From an uncultured Winogradskyella sp. (GTDB lineage Bacteria > Bacteroidota > Bacteroidia > Flavobacteriales > Flavobacteriaceae), in the NCBI RefSeq assembly GCF_947495255.1, contig NZ_CANLYI010000006.1, forward strand, positions 1 through 64,000: 64,000 bases of DNA, given 5' to 3'. The notes beneath the pieces are model-generated. The model saw only the letters and a program-made list of their open reading frames with translations, had not been told where the DNA came from and searched no databases. Positions 7,487-16,703 of this stretch are shown here, one piece after another. The position numbers and the translations under genes are program-made. Numbering within the stretch: position 1 is the first letter of the stretch; the number at the start of each line of letters is the position of its first letter.

Positions 7487-8737
7487 ATGGCTAAAGGAAA
7501 ATTTGACATATACGTATTTGCAGACTGGGATGGTTTAGAAACTCCAACGCTCGTTGGTGTGCTTTCTGCGCATTTTGCGAAAGGTAAAAAGGCATTTAGT
7601 TTTGAGTATGATAAAGATTGGCTAAAGACCGATGCGCAACGATTACTAGATCCCGATATCGTTTTTTATTCGGGACCTCAATATCCTAACAACAAGGAGA
7701 ATTTTGGGATTTTTTTGGATAGCATGCCAGACACTTGGGGGAAGACCTTAATGAAGCGTAGGGCGGCGCAAGAGGCTAGAGCAAATAATGAAAAAGCAAG
7801 TACACTCTATGAAATAGATTATCTGCTTGGGGTTTATGATGAGAGTAGGATGGGAGCTCTGCGCTTTAAAACGGAAATGGATGGTCCTTTTTTAGATAAT
7901 GATAACCAAAATCCAACACCTCCTTGGTCTTCACTTGGTGAGCTTCAAGAGGCTGTAAATCAATTAGAAAATGATGATTATAGTGATGCTATAAGAAAAT
8001 GGATAGCCGTTTTGATAGCGCCTGGATCTTCTCTAGGTGGCGCAAGACCAAAGGCGAATATTCTGGACGCAAAGAAGAATCTTTGGATTGCAAAATTTCC
8101 ATCAAAGACCGATACCGTTGATAAAGCCGCTTGGGAATTTTTAGCATATCAACTAGCGACTGCTGCAGGAATTCAAATGGCAGATTCTAAAATAGAAAAG
8201 ATTAGTGGTCAATATCACACCTTTTTAACTAGACGATTTGATAGAAACAATAGAAAACGTATTCACTTCGCGTCTGCAATGACGATGACAGGAAACACCG
8301 AAGATATTCTAAAAAATTCTGCACCAAGTTATCTTGAGATTGTTGAGTTTATTGAGAATTATGGTGCCGATGTAGACGCTAATTTACATCAACTTTGGCG
8401 TCGAATCGTATTCAATATCGCGATTTCTAATACGGATGATCATATGCGTAATCATGGATTTATATTAACGCCTAACGGTTGGGTTTTATCACCAGCGTAC
8501 GATTTAAATCCTTCAATAGAAAAAGAAGGATTGTCTTTGAATATAGATATGGACGATAATGCTCTAAGCTTTGATCTTGCTAAAAGTGTTGGCGCGTATT
8601 TTAGATTAAATGATACAGAAATGAATGCCATACTTACAGAAGTATTAACAGTAGTTAAAGATTGGAAGATCGTTGCAAAGGACATCGGAATTAAAAACTC
8701 GGAAATAGCGCTAATGTCTGCGGCTTTTAGGATATAA
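7487..8737 (+). CDS. HipA-like serine/threonine kinase toxin
   Basis: A 416-residue HipA-family kinase; characterised members phosphorylate targets such as GltX and arrest growth. The N-terminal couple domain is followed by the Gly-rich SSLGGARPKA loop (181-190), the Lys in WIAKFPSK (about 203), the catalytic NTDDHMRNHG (315-324, Asp318) and the metal-binding AYDLNPS (337-343). All key motifs look intact. It is translated from just behind the antitoxin gene. It converges on traN, with a 126-bp gap lacking a convincing terminator. Confidence 0.88.
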   Translation: MAKGKFDIYVFADWDGLETPTLVGVLSAHFAKGKKAFSFEYDKDWLKTDAQRLLDPDIVFYSGPQYPNNKENFGIFLDSMPDTWGKTLMKRRAAQEARANNEKASTLYEIDYLLGVYDESRMGALRFKTEMDGPFLDNDNQNPTPPWSSLGELQEAVNQLENDDYSDAIRKWIAVLIAPGSSLGGARPKANILDAKKNLWIAKFPSKTDTVDKAAWEFLAYQLATAAGIQMADSKIEKISGQYHTFLTRRFDRNNRKRIHFASAMTMTGNTEDILKNSAPSYLEIVEFIENYGADVDANLHQLWRRIVFNIAISNTDDHMRNHGFILTPNGWVLSPAYDLNPSIEKEGLSLNIDMDDNALSFDLAKSVGAYFRLNDTEMNAILTEVLTVVKDWKIVAKDIGIKNSEIALMSAAFRI

Positions 8738-8863
8738 GTAAATCCAAATAGGGAAGTGCATATTCACTCTATGTTTAAAAATTGTAACTCTTCTGTTTTT
8801 TTGACACAAAAAAAAGGTTAAAAATCCTCCAATAGGAGCATGGCGATGGCTTTCATTATCCTA

Positions 8864-9697
8864 TTAATTGGGGTTATTGATATATTTATGGGATACTTTT
8901 AGTTCAATATTGCGTTCGCCACGTTTCTCGTTCAATTCTAAAATGACCCTTCTGTCATTAGATAATGAAAATTTAGGCATAACATATATAAGTCTTACCG
9001 TTTCATTTACTACAATTTTCGAAGGCAGATGATGTTTAAAAATTGGCTCTATGTACAAACGTTGTAAAGATTTTCTTTTCCCTTTTTGTCTTGTTTCAAC
9101 GGAAATGTTCAAGAAATTCAAATCATAATCCAAAGTGGAATTATTCCTAATTTGAATAACAAAATAAAGCGCTTCTTTATCAAAAACAATAGTTTCAAGT
9201 CTCATGACAACACCATTATTTCGTCTTGTGTGTCTTCCTAGATATTGTCTTCTATCAAGAAGGTAAGAGCAGAAGTTTTGGTAATAATAGGTGCTATTAT
9301 CAATACTTTTTTCGAAAGTTTTAGACTGAATCGAATCTTCAACTTTTGGTTTTTCATTCCCAATACTACTTGTCATTGGGATAAAATAATTAAGCTTTGA
9401 AAGCTGCGCTTTATATCTTACAATATACGAAAAAACTGAGCCATTTATATTGATTACCAGTAGATTACTTTCTTTTCCTTGTTTGGCTTGTAGTAAGCCA
9501 AAATATTGTTCTTTTTCACGATTGTAGGTAAACACAAAATTATCTGAACCTGTGATGCCTTGGCGTATAGGTTCTGGAAAAAAGAGAACCACATTTTTGG
9601 TGTCATTGGCGTAAATAGTGTCAAGTATTGTTGATGTTTGGGCTTCCATAAAAACGGAAGTGATAATAAGTGTTAGAATGCTCATATACTTTTTCAT
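8864..9697 (-). CDS. traN: Conjugative transposon protein TraN (DUF4138)
   Basis: A 277-residue exported protein with an N-terminal signal segment (about 1-19, ending in MEAQ). The DUF4138 signatures TKNVVLFFPEPI and VINGSVFSYIVRYK-like strands are visible (VININGSVFSYIVRYKAQLS region). TraN is a VirB9-like outer component of the Bacteroidetes transfer channel. It is the last gene of the leftward tra operon, 31 bp after traM. The downstream traO, traP and traQ genes of CTnDOT-type elements are absent. Confidence 0.88.
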   Translation of the reverse strand: MKKYMSILTLIITSVFMEAQTSTILDTIYANDTKNVVLFFPEPIRQGITGSDNFVFTYNREKEQYFGLLQAKQGKESNLLVININGSVFSYIVRYKAQLSKLNYFIPMTSSIGNEKPKVEDSIQSKTFEKSIDNSTYYYQNFCSYLLDRRQYLGRHTRRNNGVVMRLETIVFDKEALYFVIQIRNNSTLDYDLNFLNISVETRQKGKRKSLQRLYIEPIFKHHLPSKIVVNETVRLIYVMPKFSLSNDRRVILELNEKRGERNIELKVSHKYINNPN

Positions 9698-9728
9698 AAG
9701 AGTGTGTTTTTAAATGCTCATTATGAGC

Positions 9729-10658
9729 TCATAATTTTGGTTTTAAAATAAGTTTATAATTGTTCAATACGGTAACCTTCACATTTCGATTACTACGTTT
9801 CAATACTTTTGTTATGCCACCGACCTGTGGAACTGTTGGAATATTGATATCTCCTATAACATCGTCCAGAACTTCACTGATAGCTTCGGCTCTGAAGTTG
9901 TTTTCCACATAAATGCCTTCGCTGCCATCTTGTAAATCGAAAGCTTTGAGTTTTGTGGGGTGATGGTTGATATTCTCAATCTCAATTAATGCACGATTGG
10001 GCTGAAAGCTTATAAAACCAAATAAAAGTGTGTTCTTGGGCATTTGTTTTCCATTGACCATTGCAGCTTTAGTAAGTCGCATTCGCAATCGCGTATTTGC
10101 TTTTACAATTTGGTCGCCATCAACAACGGCGTAAATTGTGGTATCCGTATGACCCATGATTGAAAATGTATTGGGTTTTGGTGCAGCCGCAAAAAATAGT
10201 TGATGTTCCAGGCCCAATGCTTTAGCTTGTATTTTTAACTCTCTGATTATTTCTGAAGAATCAATAGCTATAGGGGGCTTTGTTTTTAGGTTATGTCGTC
10301 CAAAGTTTTGATATTTTAATTCTGAATATTGAATTTTTCCAGCGGCGTAAATACTGTCTACAATACGTTTTTTATGACGTTCTGGTAGTTCTGGATCGTA
10401 ATACCCCATGGAGTCCATTAATTTTTCATCATAGATACTAGGAGCGTTGGTTTCGCGTACTTCTTTTAAATCATTAAGCGCATCTAATTTGGAGTCATAT
10501 GTTTTCTGGTTGTCTTCTAAATCAGGAATCAACGTCTGTTCAAGGCTGTCTTTTTCATTATCGTCATTTCCCATGAGCATTAGGCTATAAGAAATAAGGA
10601 ATATGAACACCATTGCTAATACTGCTATAAATACTATTTTGTTCTTTTCTACTTTCAT
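9729..10658 (-). CDS. traM: Conjugative transposon protein TraM (VirB10-like)
   Basis: A 309-residue protein with one N-terminal membrane helix (about 9-28), a charged coiled linker, and a C-terminal beta-rich domain. That domain contains GDQIVKANTRLRMRLTKAAMVNG and NTLLFGFISF, typical of the TraM/VirB10 fold that spans the periplasm. In larger relatives the linker is longer, so this is a compact version. It is 20 bp downstream of traK and 31 bp upstream of traN. Confidence 0.88.
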   Translation of the reverse strand: MKVEKNKIVFIAVLAMVFIFLISYSLMLMGNDDNEKDSLEQTLIPDLEDNQKTYDSKLDALNDLKEVRETNAPSIYDEKLMDSMGYYDPELPERHKKRIVDSIYAAGKIQYSELKYQNFGRHNLKTKPPIAIDSSEIIRELKIQAKALGLEHQLFFAAAPKPNTFSIMGHTDTTIYAVVDGDQIVKANTRLRMRLTKAAMVNGKQMPKNTLLFGFISFQPNRALIEIENINHHPTKLKAFDLQDGSEGIYVENNFRAEAISEVLDDVIGDINIPTVPQVGGITKVLKRSNRNVKVTVLNNYKLILKPKL

Positions 10659-10678
10659 TTGCGGATTTTTTTAGGGAC

Positions 10679-11293
10679 TCAATTTTTAGTGTTTAGCTTT
10701 TTTAAGGTGTTTTCAAAATAATTGGTAATCAGAAGACCATGTGGATTGTTTGGGAAATTCCGGTCAACGCTAATTAAGTTCCCTTTGGAAACTAATTCAT
10801 AAGTATCGACAATAGAGCCTCGATTAATTTCAAAAATGGTGGTTGTAGTAAACGTATATGAGCCATTGTGTTCTTTTAATTGCGTAGTAATTTGTAGTAC
10901 TTTCTGAACTAAGGAATATTGTAATAATCGGTTATAAACACCGTCTGCTTTTTTTTGACGATACAAATTATCTACAGAACTGTTGCCTAACCAAAGCGCC
11001 TTTTCCAGATTTTTTTCATAGTTGCTGGCATCAATATTATAGAAGTAGTTGTGAAACAGTTCTAAATGTGCCAAAGCTTCCACTTTAAAATTTTCCTTTT
11101 GGTTAATGAGTTTCAGCGGAATAATGCTACCATCTGTGTTGATGGCAAAAGCACTATTCAAGGCATTTTTATATGTCCTAAAGGCCACCAAAACGGAAAA
11201 AGTACTCGATAGTAAGGCACAACTAACGACGACTAAAACTATAAATCGATTGAGCTTTAATACGTTATAGATGTTTTTGTATGGTGTTTTCAT
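10679..11293 (-). CDS. traK: Conjugative transposon protein TraK (VirB8-like)
   Basis: A 204-residue bitopic membrane protein. It has a short cytoplasmic N-terminus, a membrane helix at about 17-37 (FIVLVVVSCALLSSTFSVLV), and a periplasmic NTF2-like domain with LAHLELFHNYFYNID near its start. TraK corresponds to VirB8, which nucleates channel assembly. It is 11 bp from traJ and 20 bp from traM in the same operon. Confidence 0.88.
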   Translation of the reverse strand: MKTPYKNIYNVLKLNRFIVLVVVSCALLSSTFSVLVAFRTYKNALNSAFAINTDGSIIPLKLINQKENFKVEALAHLELFHNYFYNIDASNYEKNLEKALWLGNSSVDNLYRQKKADGVYNRLLQYSLVQKVLQITTQLKEHNGSYTFTTTTIFEINRGSIVDTYELVSKGNLISVDRNFPNNPHGLLITNYFENTLKKLNTKN

Positions 11294-11304
11294 ATTGAGT
11301 TGGA

Positions 11305-12147
11305 TTAGCTGGTAAATAATCTTAGCGTAAATGATGTGGCTCGCTTATAGAGTTTAAATTTCAAGAAAACTATAAAGCCAACGGTGCCTAGTTGTACAAC
11401 GGGTGCAAAAAAGCCTTGACCAAAATCGGTCCCAAATAGGTTGGTCCAGAAATTGGTGTTTAATTCCGTATAGATTGCATTGATAAATACATTGACTAAG
11501 AAGAAAGCGGGAACTAACATATAGACGGCTGCATAGAGTTTAAAAAAGGTATAGGCTAGTGAACGGAACTTTTCAAATACGGCTAGACTTATAACCAAAG
11601 GAAAAAAGGCTTGCATAATTCCTAATAGAAAGAAGCGTTCTGCTAAAAACAGAGGGTAGATAAATAGGTCAAGAATCCACAGCATGGTGCTTATTATAAA
11701 GGCTAATATCTTAAATCCATAGAGTGGTGTAAGCAAAGCTTCATAAAGAAGCGTCATTGCCATACTTGCAGCATCTAATAATCCTACATCTTCTTCAAGT
11801 GGTAAATCTTGTAGTTGTAATGGTAATAACGCAGGTGCAGTCCCTCTGTATTGCCCTTCAATGGCTACTAATATGCCATCAAAAAAAACTAATACCTGCG
11901 TTGAGAAAATAACCAAGAGCACGACAGCAAAATTCTTTGCGAGCTCACCAGGACTTAATCCCCAAGAGTACCCATCTTTATCTGCAACACCTTCATTGTA
12001 TTTTTTTAGAATATTGATTAAGAAAAACAAAACCGCTAGCGTTTTCATTCCTGCAATGGTGTATTGCGAGAAGCTGCTGTTTTGTATGGTTTGAAATACC
12101 GTATCGATATATTCAAGTCCAATTCCTAAAATGAAGGCTGCAGTCAT
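11305..12147 (-). CDS. traJ: Conjugative transposon protein TraJ (VirB6-like)
   Basis: A 280-residue polytopic inner-membrane protein. At least six hydrophobic segments are visible, for example ILAFIISTMLWILDLFIYPL and FFLLGIMQAFFPLVISLAVF. An acidic loop (LPLEEDVGLLDAAS) lies between the second and third. TraJ is the likely VirB6 counterpart in the Bacteroidetes channel. It starts 2 bp downstream of the traI stop codon, consistent with coupled translation. Confidence 0.85.
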   Translation of the reverse strand: MTAAFILGIGLEYIDTVFQTIQNSSFSQYTIAGMKTLAVLFFLINILKKYNEGVADKDGYSWGLSPGELAKNFAVVLLVIFSTQVLVFFDGILVAIEGQYRGTAPALLPLQLQDLPLEEDVGLLDAASMAMTLLYEALLTPLYGFKILAFIISTMLWILDLFIYPLFLAERFFLLGIMQAFFPLVISLAVFEKFRSLAYTFFKLYAAVYMLVPAFFLVNVFINAIYTELNTNFWTNLFGTDFGQGFFAPVVQLGTVGFIVFLKFKLYKRATSFTLRLFTS

Positions 12148-12149
12148 TA

Positions 12150-12776
12150 TTAATAGTTTGTTTCGCGATTATTTACTTTATCCTGCATTTTTCTGAAGGA
12201 AATAATATCCTTGTAACGTCGCGTTTTTGTTTTGATATTGGAAACCATTTCCTTCGATTCTAATTCTTTTTCTTTTAGGACTTCGGCACGTTCGGCATCG
12301 GTCATTTTAAGATTATCGCTGGATAAAATTTCGCCCATAAATTCAACGGTGTCTAAAGCATTTTGAACTATCGCATCAAAGGATTCTGCAACTCGAGTTA
12401 CTTCATCAGGTTTTATATATGGCGAGTTCAAAATGTCTTGTAAATCAGTTTGCATAACCTGAATAAGACGTTGGTTGTTTTGTGCAATTTCCTCAACCGC
12501 TCGGAGTTGTTGTACCACGCTGGATACTTTTTCTAGCGCTTCTTTAGCGTCTTTCAAAAATTGTACAGACTTAATCATCTGCGCAGTTTGTTTGCCCGAT
12601 TCTACAAGTTGTTTTACCAAACTTATAAAATTGGTGTTGTCATAAGTCGGCATGCCTTGGCTTGTTGCCTTTAATGGAATTAATAGCATTAATGCTACTG
12701 CTAGTACTAAAATTCTGATTTTCTTTTTACTCATTGTAAAAAATTTGTTCTGGTATTCGTGAATCTTGGATTTCAT
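12150..12776 (-). CDS. traI: Conjugative transposon protein TraI (DUF4141)
   Basis: A 208-residue exported coiled-coil protein with a VirB5-like position in the operon. ATG 12776 lies 4 bp after the traG stop. The internal ATG 12734 gives a better signal peptide (MSKKKIRILVLAVALMLLIP) and may be the true start. Residues 50-200 are mostly helical, with repeated Glu/Gln/Lys patterns (SVVQQLRAVEEIAQNNQRLI). It ends 2 bp before traJ. Confidence 0.82.
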   Translation of the reverse strand: MKSKIHEYQNKFFTMSKKKIRILVLAVALMLLIPLKATSQGMPTYDNTNFISLVKQLVESGKQTAQMIKSVQFLKDAKEALEKVSSVVQQLRAVEEIAQNNQRLIQVMQTDLQDILNSPYIKPDEVTRVAESFDAIVQNALDTVEFMGEILSSDNLKMTDAERAEVLKEKELESKEMVSNIKTKTRRYKDIISFRKMQDKVNNRETNY

Positions 12777-12780
12777 AATA

Positions 12781-15183
12781 TTACGTTTTAGATGTGAATT
12801 GAATTATTGCTTTTTGCATATCGTGATGCTCTTCGTAGAGCTTCATGATATCCTCATTTTCTCGTCCATCGGTTAGATATGCTGCATACACTTCTTTAGG
12901 GACCTCAAGCCTGAAAATGTTGCTTTCCTTTCCGATTTTGATGAACATTTCAGTGTACTTCCGTGAACCAGAAAGATTATTTTTAATGGATTTTAATTGG
13001 TTTAAGTCATGGCTTGATAGGTTGAGTCTTTTTACAAGTTCCTCATAACCTTTTTCATTATTCAGACTATAGATAACTTGGGTGTTTTCCAAAATACTTG
13101 CTGAGGTTGCATTGTCGGGAAGTTGATTAATGGATTGTAGTATGATCCCAATAGCTCCATTTTGTTTTCGTATCGCTTGATAGTAAAATTCAACACTTTC
13201 TAGTACGTTGTCAAACTTCAGTTGTTTCGCAAACTCATCGAATAAAATGATGCCTTTTTCGGCTCTGTTTTTCCATATAGTTCTTTGGATCGCTGATTTA
13301 ATTAACTTCAACATTACCGACAAAATTTCTTTATTGTCTTTCACTTCATCCAGTTCAAAAACAATTAAGCGTTTGTCTTCGATTTTATACGTCTGGTCTT
13401 CACTTACTTCAAATAGAAAACTATATAGACCATCGCCAACGTACTCAGACATAACGTGCAAAAAGCTGGTCACATTAAAGTAGTCGGGATGGATTTTTAA
13501 GCGACTCAGAAGGTCTTTCTGGTGCTTTTCTATATAATTATAGAAACCTTCGAGCGAATGTTGTTTAGAAGTATGACGATAATAATGACGCAATATTTTC
13601 TTAACCGAAACCGATTGTGCTTTGGTGACTTTTATATCTGAAGCAAACAGTTCAAATAGAAATACGGATAAATCCTCTAAGCGTTCTGGAGTCAGATCTT
13701 TGACATCGCTGATATAAAAAGGATTGATCCCTAAGTTTTGTCCGCTCTCATAACGCAATACGGTATACTTTTCAGGATAGAGTTTGGCAAATTTGGTATA
13801 AGAACCCCCCAAATCAATGATGACTAATCGTACACCACTTTCAAAATATTGCCGTAAGATGTTATTAGCTAAAAACGATTTGCCTTCACCTGTGGGAGCG
13901 AAAATGGCGAAATTCCGAGCTTTGATGCGCTTCTTTTTTTCATCCCAAACATCTTTTAATACTGGAATGTTATGCTCTCTATCATTAAAAATAATGCCGG
14001 TTTTATCGGATTTGTAATTGGTGTTATTAATGAACAGACAAAGCGCGTGTTTCAAATCGGTAACGTACAAATCGTTGTTTGAGAAATTGGATGAAAAACA
14101 ACAGTAACTGTTCAGGATATAATTTTTGCGTTCTTCACCTCTTGGATAATAAGGAATAATATCCAATTCCTTAAATTCAGTCTTAATTTGTGAGGTGATC
14201 TTATCTAAAGTTTTAGCGTCTTTTGACCAATAGATAATATTGAGATGACCACGAATGATTCGTGAATTATCATCGGCATTAATTTGATCTAGAATGTGTT
14301 GAATTTTTCCTAGAACGACTTTGTTTTGTGAACCAAAATTGGAACTCTTATTAAGTTCCTCGATTTTCTTATCCAATAGCTTACGCCACTTTTGCTTGTC
14401 GTCCAGATAAAGAATCTGGTTAACAATGTGATTCTCGTTAAGTGTAAGCCCTATACCATCAATAAATCCTTGATGAAATACAAAATCGTCCGAAGTAAAT
14501 TTTTCATTGGTTTTGCTACTTTGTACATGTTCTCCAAAGCATAATTCACTGTTGACGGCAAGCGCATCAAAATGGTTTTCGCCTATGGTGACGTTTTTCT
14601 TTTCCAATAAAATGTCCGTGTCAAATCCTTCGTTGAAACCATTGAAATATTGTCGTGTTAATTGCTGAATATCTTCTGGTGGTAGTGGACGAAATTCCAT
14701 TTTACGACTGTTGTTGATAAAGGAAACGGAATCGTTTACGGCGTTGGCGAAGCTTTTAATATTTTCATCTAGTTCTTGTGCAATCACTTTTGAAATTGTC
14801 TTGAAAGGATTGACATATTTAGGATGGTTTAGAGCCTTGTTCTTGGTTAAGATGAAGAACAAATAACAGTGGTGTTTTATATGCTCACGACCTTTAAAAT
14901 GTGCGTTTGTGGCTTTTTCGAGAAAGGTGGTGTTTGGAAGCGGTTCTGAGTGATATGTTTTTTTAAGATAAATGTCTTGTTTATGGACCACGGTGCCAAT
15001 AGGTAAGGATTTGAACGCCTGAAACCATGCACTATGTATATCTTCAAAATCCTTTTCAGATAAGGAATAGATTTCTGGCAGATGCCCCTCATAGCAAAAC
15101 ACTACATTACCATTGTTGGCAAATACCATATGGTCTTTAATAGCGACAATGGGTTGATATTTTGAAAGGTTAATCGTGTTCAT
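12781..15183 (-). CDS. traG: Conjugation ATPase TraG (VirB4-like)
   Basis: An 800-residue VirB4-type ATPase that powers channel assembly. An N-terminal domain of about 400 residues precedes the P-loop, whose Walker A APTGEGKS sits near residue 430. The Walker B-like segment GIILFDEFAKQL follows near 650, then GAIGIILQSINQL. The length matches TraG of CTnDOT-like elements. Its start overlaps the traF stop by 14 bp, and traI follows 4 bp downstream. Confidence 0.92.
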   Translation of the reverse strand: MNTINLSKYQPIVAIKDHMVFANNGNVVFCYEGHLPEIYSLSEKDFEDIHSAWFQAFKSLPIGTVVHKQDIYLKKTYHSEPLPNTTFLEKATNAHFKGREHIKHHCYLFFILTKNKALNHPKYVNPFKTISKVIAQELDENIKSFANAVNDSVSFINNSRKMEFRPLPPEDIQQLTRQYFNGFNEGFDTDILLEKKNVTIGENHFDALAVNSELCFGEHVQSSKTNEKFTSDDFVFHQGFIDGIGLTLNENHIVNQILYLDDKQKWRKLLDKKIEELNKSSNFGSQNKVVLGKIQHILDQINADDNSRIIRGHLNIIYWSKDAKTLDKITSQIKTEFKELDIIPYYPRGEERKNYILNSYCCFSSNFSNNDLYVTDLKHALCLFINNTNYKSDKTGIIFNDREHNIPVLKDVWDEKKKRIKARNFAIFAPTGEGKSFLANNILRQYFESGVRLVIIDLGGSYTKFAKLYPEKYTVLRYESGQNLGINPFYISDVKDLTPERLEDLSVFLFELFASDIKVTKAQSVSVKKILRHYYRHTSKQHSLEGFYNYIEKHQKDLLSRLKIHPDYFNVTSFLHVMSEYVGDGLYSFLFEVSEDQTYKIEDKRLIVFELDEVKDNKEILSVMLKLIKSAIQRTIWKNRAEKGIILFDEFAKQLKFDNVLESVEFYYQAIRKQNGAIGIILQSINQLPDNATSASILENTQVIYSLNNEKGYEELVKRLNLSSHDLNQLKSIKNNLSGSRKYTEMFIKIGKESNIFRLEVPKEVYAAYLTDGRENEDIMKLYEEHHDMQKAIIQFTSKT

Positions 15184-15454
15184 AATTTAAAACAATAATT
15201 CTTTTGTTACTTATAAGTTTTGGAAAGGCTTTTGTCATCTGGAAAAGCTGTGGATGGTTTGTGATCCGTGTTAAAGCCACATATAAGCTGGCATTAAAAA
15301 ACATCAGACCAATTATAACCCCAAAGCTGAATGAGAAAATGATGATTAATAATGACGCAAGAATAGCCACCATCATTAAAGCAAATAGGGAAATGGGCAA
15401 TCCAAAAATGGCTGCCCGTTTTCTTATGTTCTTATAGACCTCAAACCGTTTCAT
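15170..15454 (-). CDS. traF: Conjugative transposon protein TraF (DUF4133)
   Basis: A 94-residue membrane protein, VirB3-like in size and position. It has a basic N-terminus (MKRFEVYKNIRKRA) and two adjacent hydrophobic helices (about 18-60). It overlaps traE by 1 bp and traG by 14 bp. VirB3-type proteins anchor the VirB4 ATPase, and here TraF precedes TraG directly. Confidence 0.87.
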   Translation of the reverse strand: MKRFEVYKNIRKRAAIFGLPISLFALMMVAILASLLIIIFSFSFGVIIGLMFFNASLYVALTRITNHPQLFQMTKAFPKLISNKRIIVLNYEHD

Positions 15455-15741
15455 TAGACAACGATGCTTATGAGGTAAGTAAAGATGCCTACCACTGCAC
15501 CTGCAATCAAGACAAATACGAGAACTCGGGTAATGCCTTTTTTAAGATCTGCGTTTTCTCCAAAAAAATGACCAGCGTTAAAGAGGAATCCAATTAAAAA
15601 AATGACGCCCAAAATGATGGGGAATATGGCTCTTATGGTATCTGAAACATCATTAACGGAGTCTTCAATACCACCGATCTGAGCAAAGCTTGTGGCTGTT
15701 GCCAGTAAAAATGTGAATAGCGTAAACATTAATTTTTTCAT
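15454..15741 (-). CDS. traE: Conjugative transposon protein TraE (DUF4134, VirB2-like)
   Basis: A 95-residue candidate pilin. It has an N-terminal signal segment (about 1-20, ending ATSFAQ), then two hydrophobic helices (IFPIILGVIFLIGFLFNAGH and VLVFVLIAGAVVGIFTYLI). This is the layout of VirB2-like TraE proteins. It is the first gene of the operon running from 15741 to 8864. The 182-bp gap before the divergent amidase gene should hold the tra promoter, but no clear consensus is visible there. Confidence 0.87.
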   Translation of the reverse strand: MKKLMFTLFTFLLATATSFAQIGGIEDSVNDVSDTIRAIFPIILGVIFLIGFLFNAGHFFGENADLKKGITRVLVFVLIAGAVVGIFTYLISIVV

Positions 15742-15923
15742 AAGTGCTAGATTTAGCCATTTATCGATGGAATCGAAATGGCAGGTTTTGATTAATACGT
15801 TATGAAATCTAGTGCGAAATGAATCTGACGGAAGAAAATCTCTAAATTTTAACGCTTAGGGGTGTTAAACTTTTGAAGATTGTTAAGGAAGTGGTTGATT
15901 TCTTGAATATTGTGTAATCTAAA

Positions 15924-16583
15924 ATGATTATGATGTATACGTTAAATCAAATGCTACTTGCGTTATTATGTTTGTTTTTTATTAATATTTCTTTTACACA
16001 GAATGAGAAAGATCAAGAAAAGAAACCCATTGTTGTAATAGATCCAGGACACGGAGGCAAAGATCCTGGGGCTATAACCACACAAGGTATAAAGGAAAAA
16101 GATATCGTTTTAGCAATCGTTTCTAAAATGGTAGTTCTCAATGATACTTTATTTGATGATCCGTTGAGGTTATTTTTCACTAGATATACAGACACCTTAA
16201 TAGCCCTTCGTGATAGAACTCTTTTGGCAAAAACATTGAAAGCGGATATTTTTATTTCAATCCATTGCAATCAAGCTATAAATACAACCGCAGCAGGAAC
16301 AGAAGTTTTTATTTATCCTAAAAGTGAAGCGCAGGCATCAGCATCTACTTATTTAGGGCTTACTATACAAAAAGGATTAGTTGATATCCTAGGTATTAGA
16401 AATCGAGGATTGAAATATGGAAACTTTCAGGTATTACGAGATAATGATAGTAATGCGTCAATACTATTAGAGTTAGGATTTTTATCTAAATCCGACGAGG
16501 CTATTTATTTGAGTAATGAAGAATCTCAAAGCGCTATTGCTTTGGTTATACTTCAATCGATTATTAAATTTTTGGGGTTATGA
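15924..16583 (+). CDS. N-acetylmuramoyl-L-alanine amidase (Amidase_3)
   Basis: A 219-residue zinc amidase that cleaves the peptide from MurNAc. A signal peptide (about 1-25, ending FTQ) is followed by VVIDPGHGGKDPGA (zinc His), the zinc Glu in GIKEKDIVLAI, ISIHCNQAIN (second zinc His), and ILLELGFLSKSDEA (catalytic Glu). It is divergent from traE. Because it lies with the tra genes, it may open peptidoglycan for the channel, a role given to lysozyme-like proteins in other elements. That role is inferred. Confidence 0.9.
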   Translation: MIMMYTLNQMLLALLCLFFINISFTQNEKDQEKKPIVVIDPGHGGKDPGAITTQGIKEKDIVLAIVSKMVVLNDTLFDDPLRLFFTRYTDTLIALRDRTLLAKTLKADIFISIHCNQAINTTAAGTEVFIYPKSEAQASASTYLGLTIQKGLVDILGIRNRGLKYGNFQVLRDNDSNASILLELGFLSKSDEAIYLSNEESQSAIALVILQSIIKFLGL

Positions 16584-16703
16584 GTGAGTTGTATTTAAGA
16601 GTACTAAAGAGTTTGAAGGAATTATTAGTTACGTTTTTAACTTCCATAAAACACTTATTAAATAATCATAAAACGGACATATAAATAATCCCATCAACTT
16701 ATT

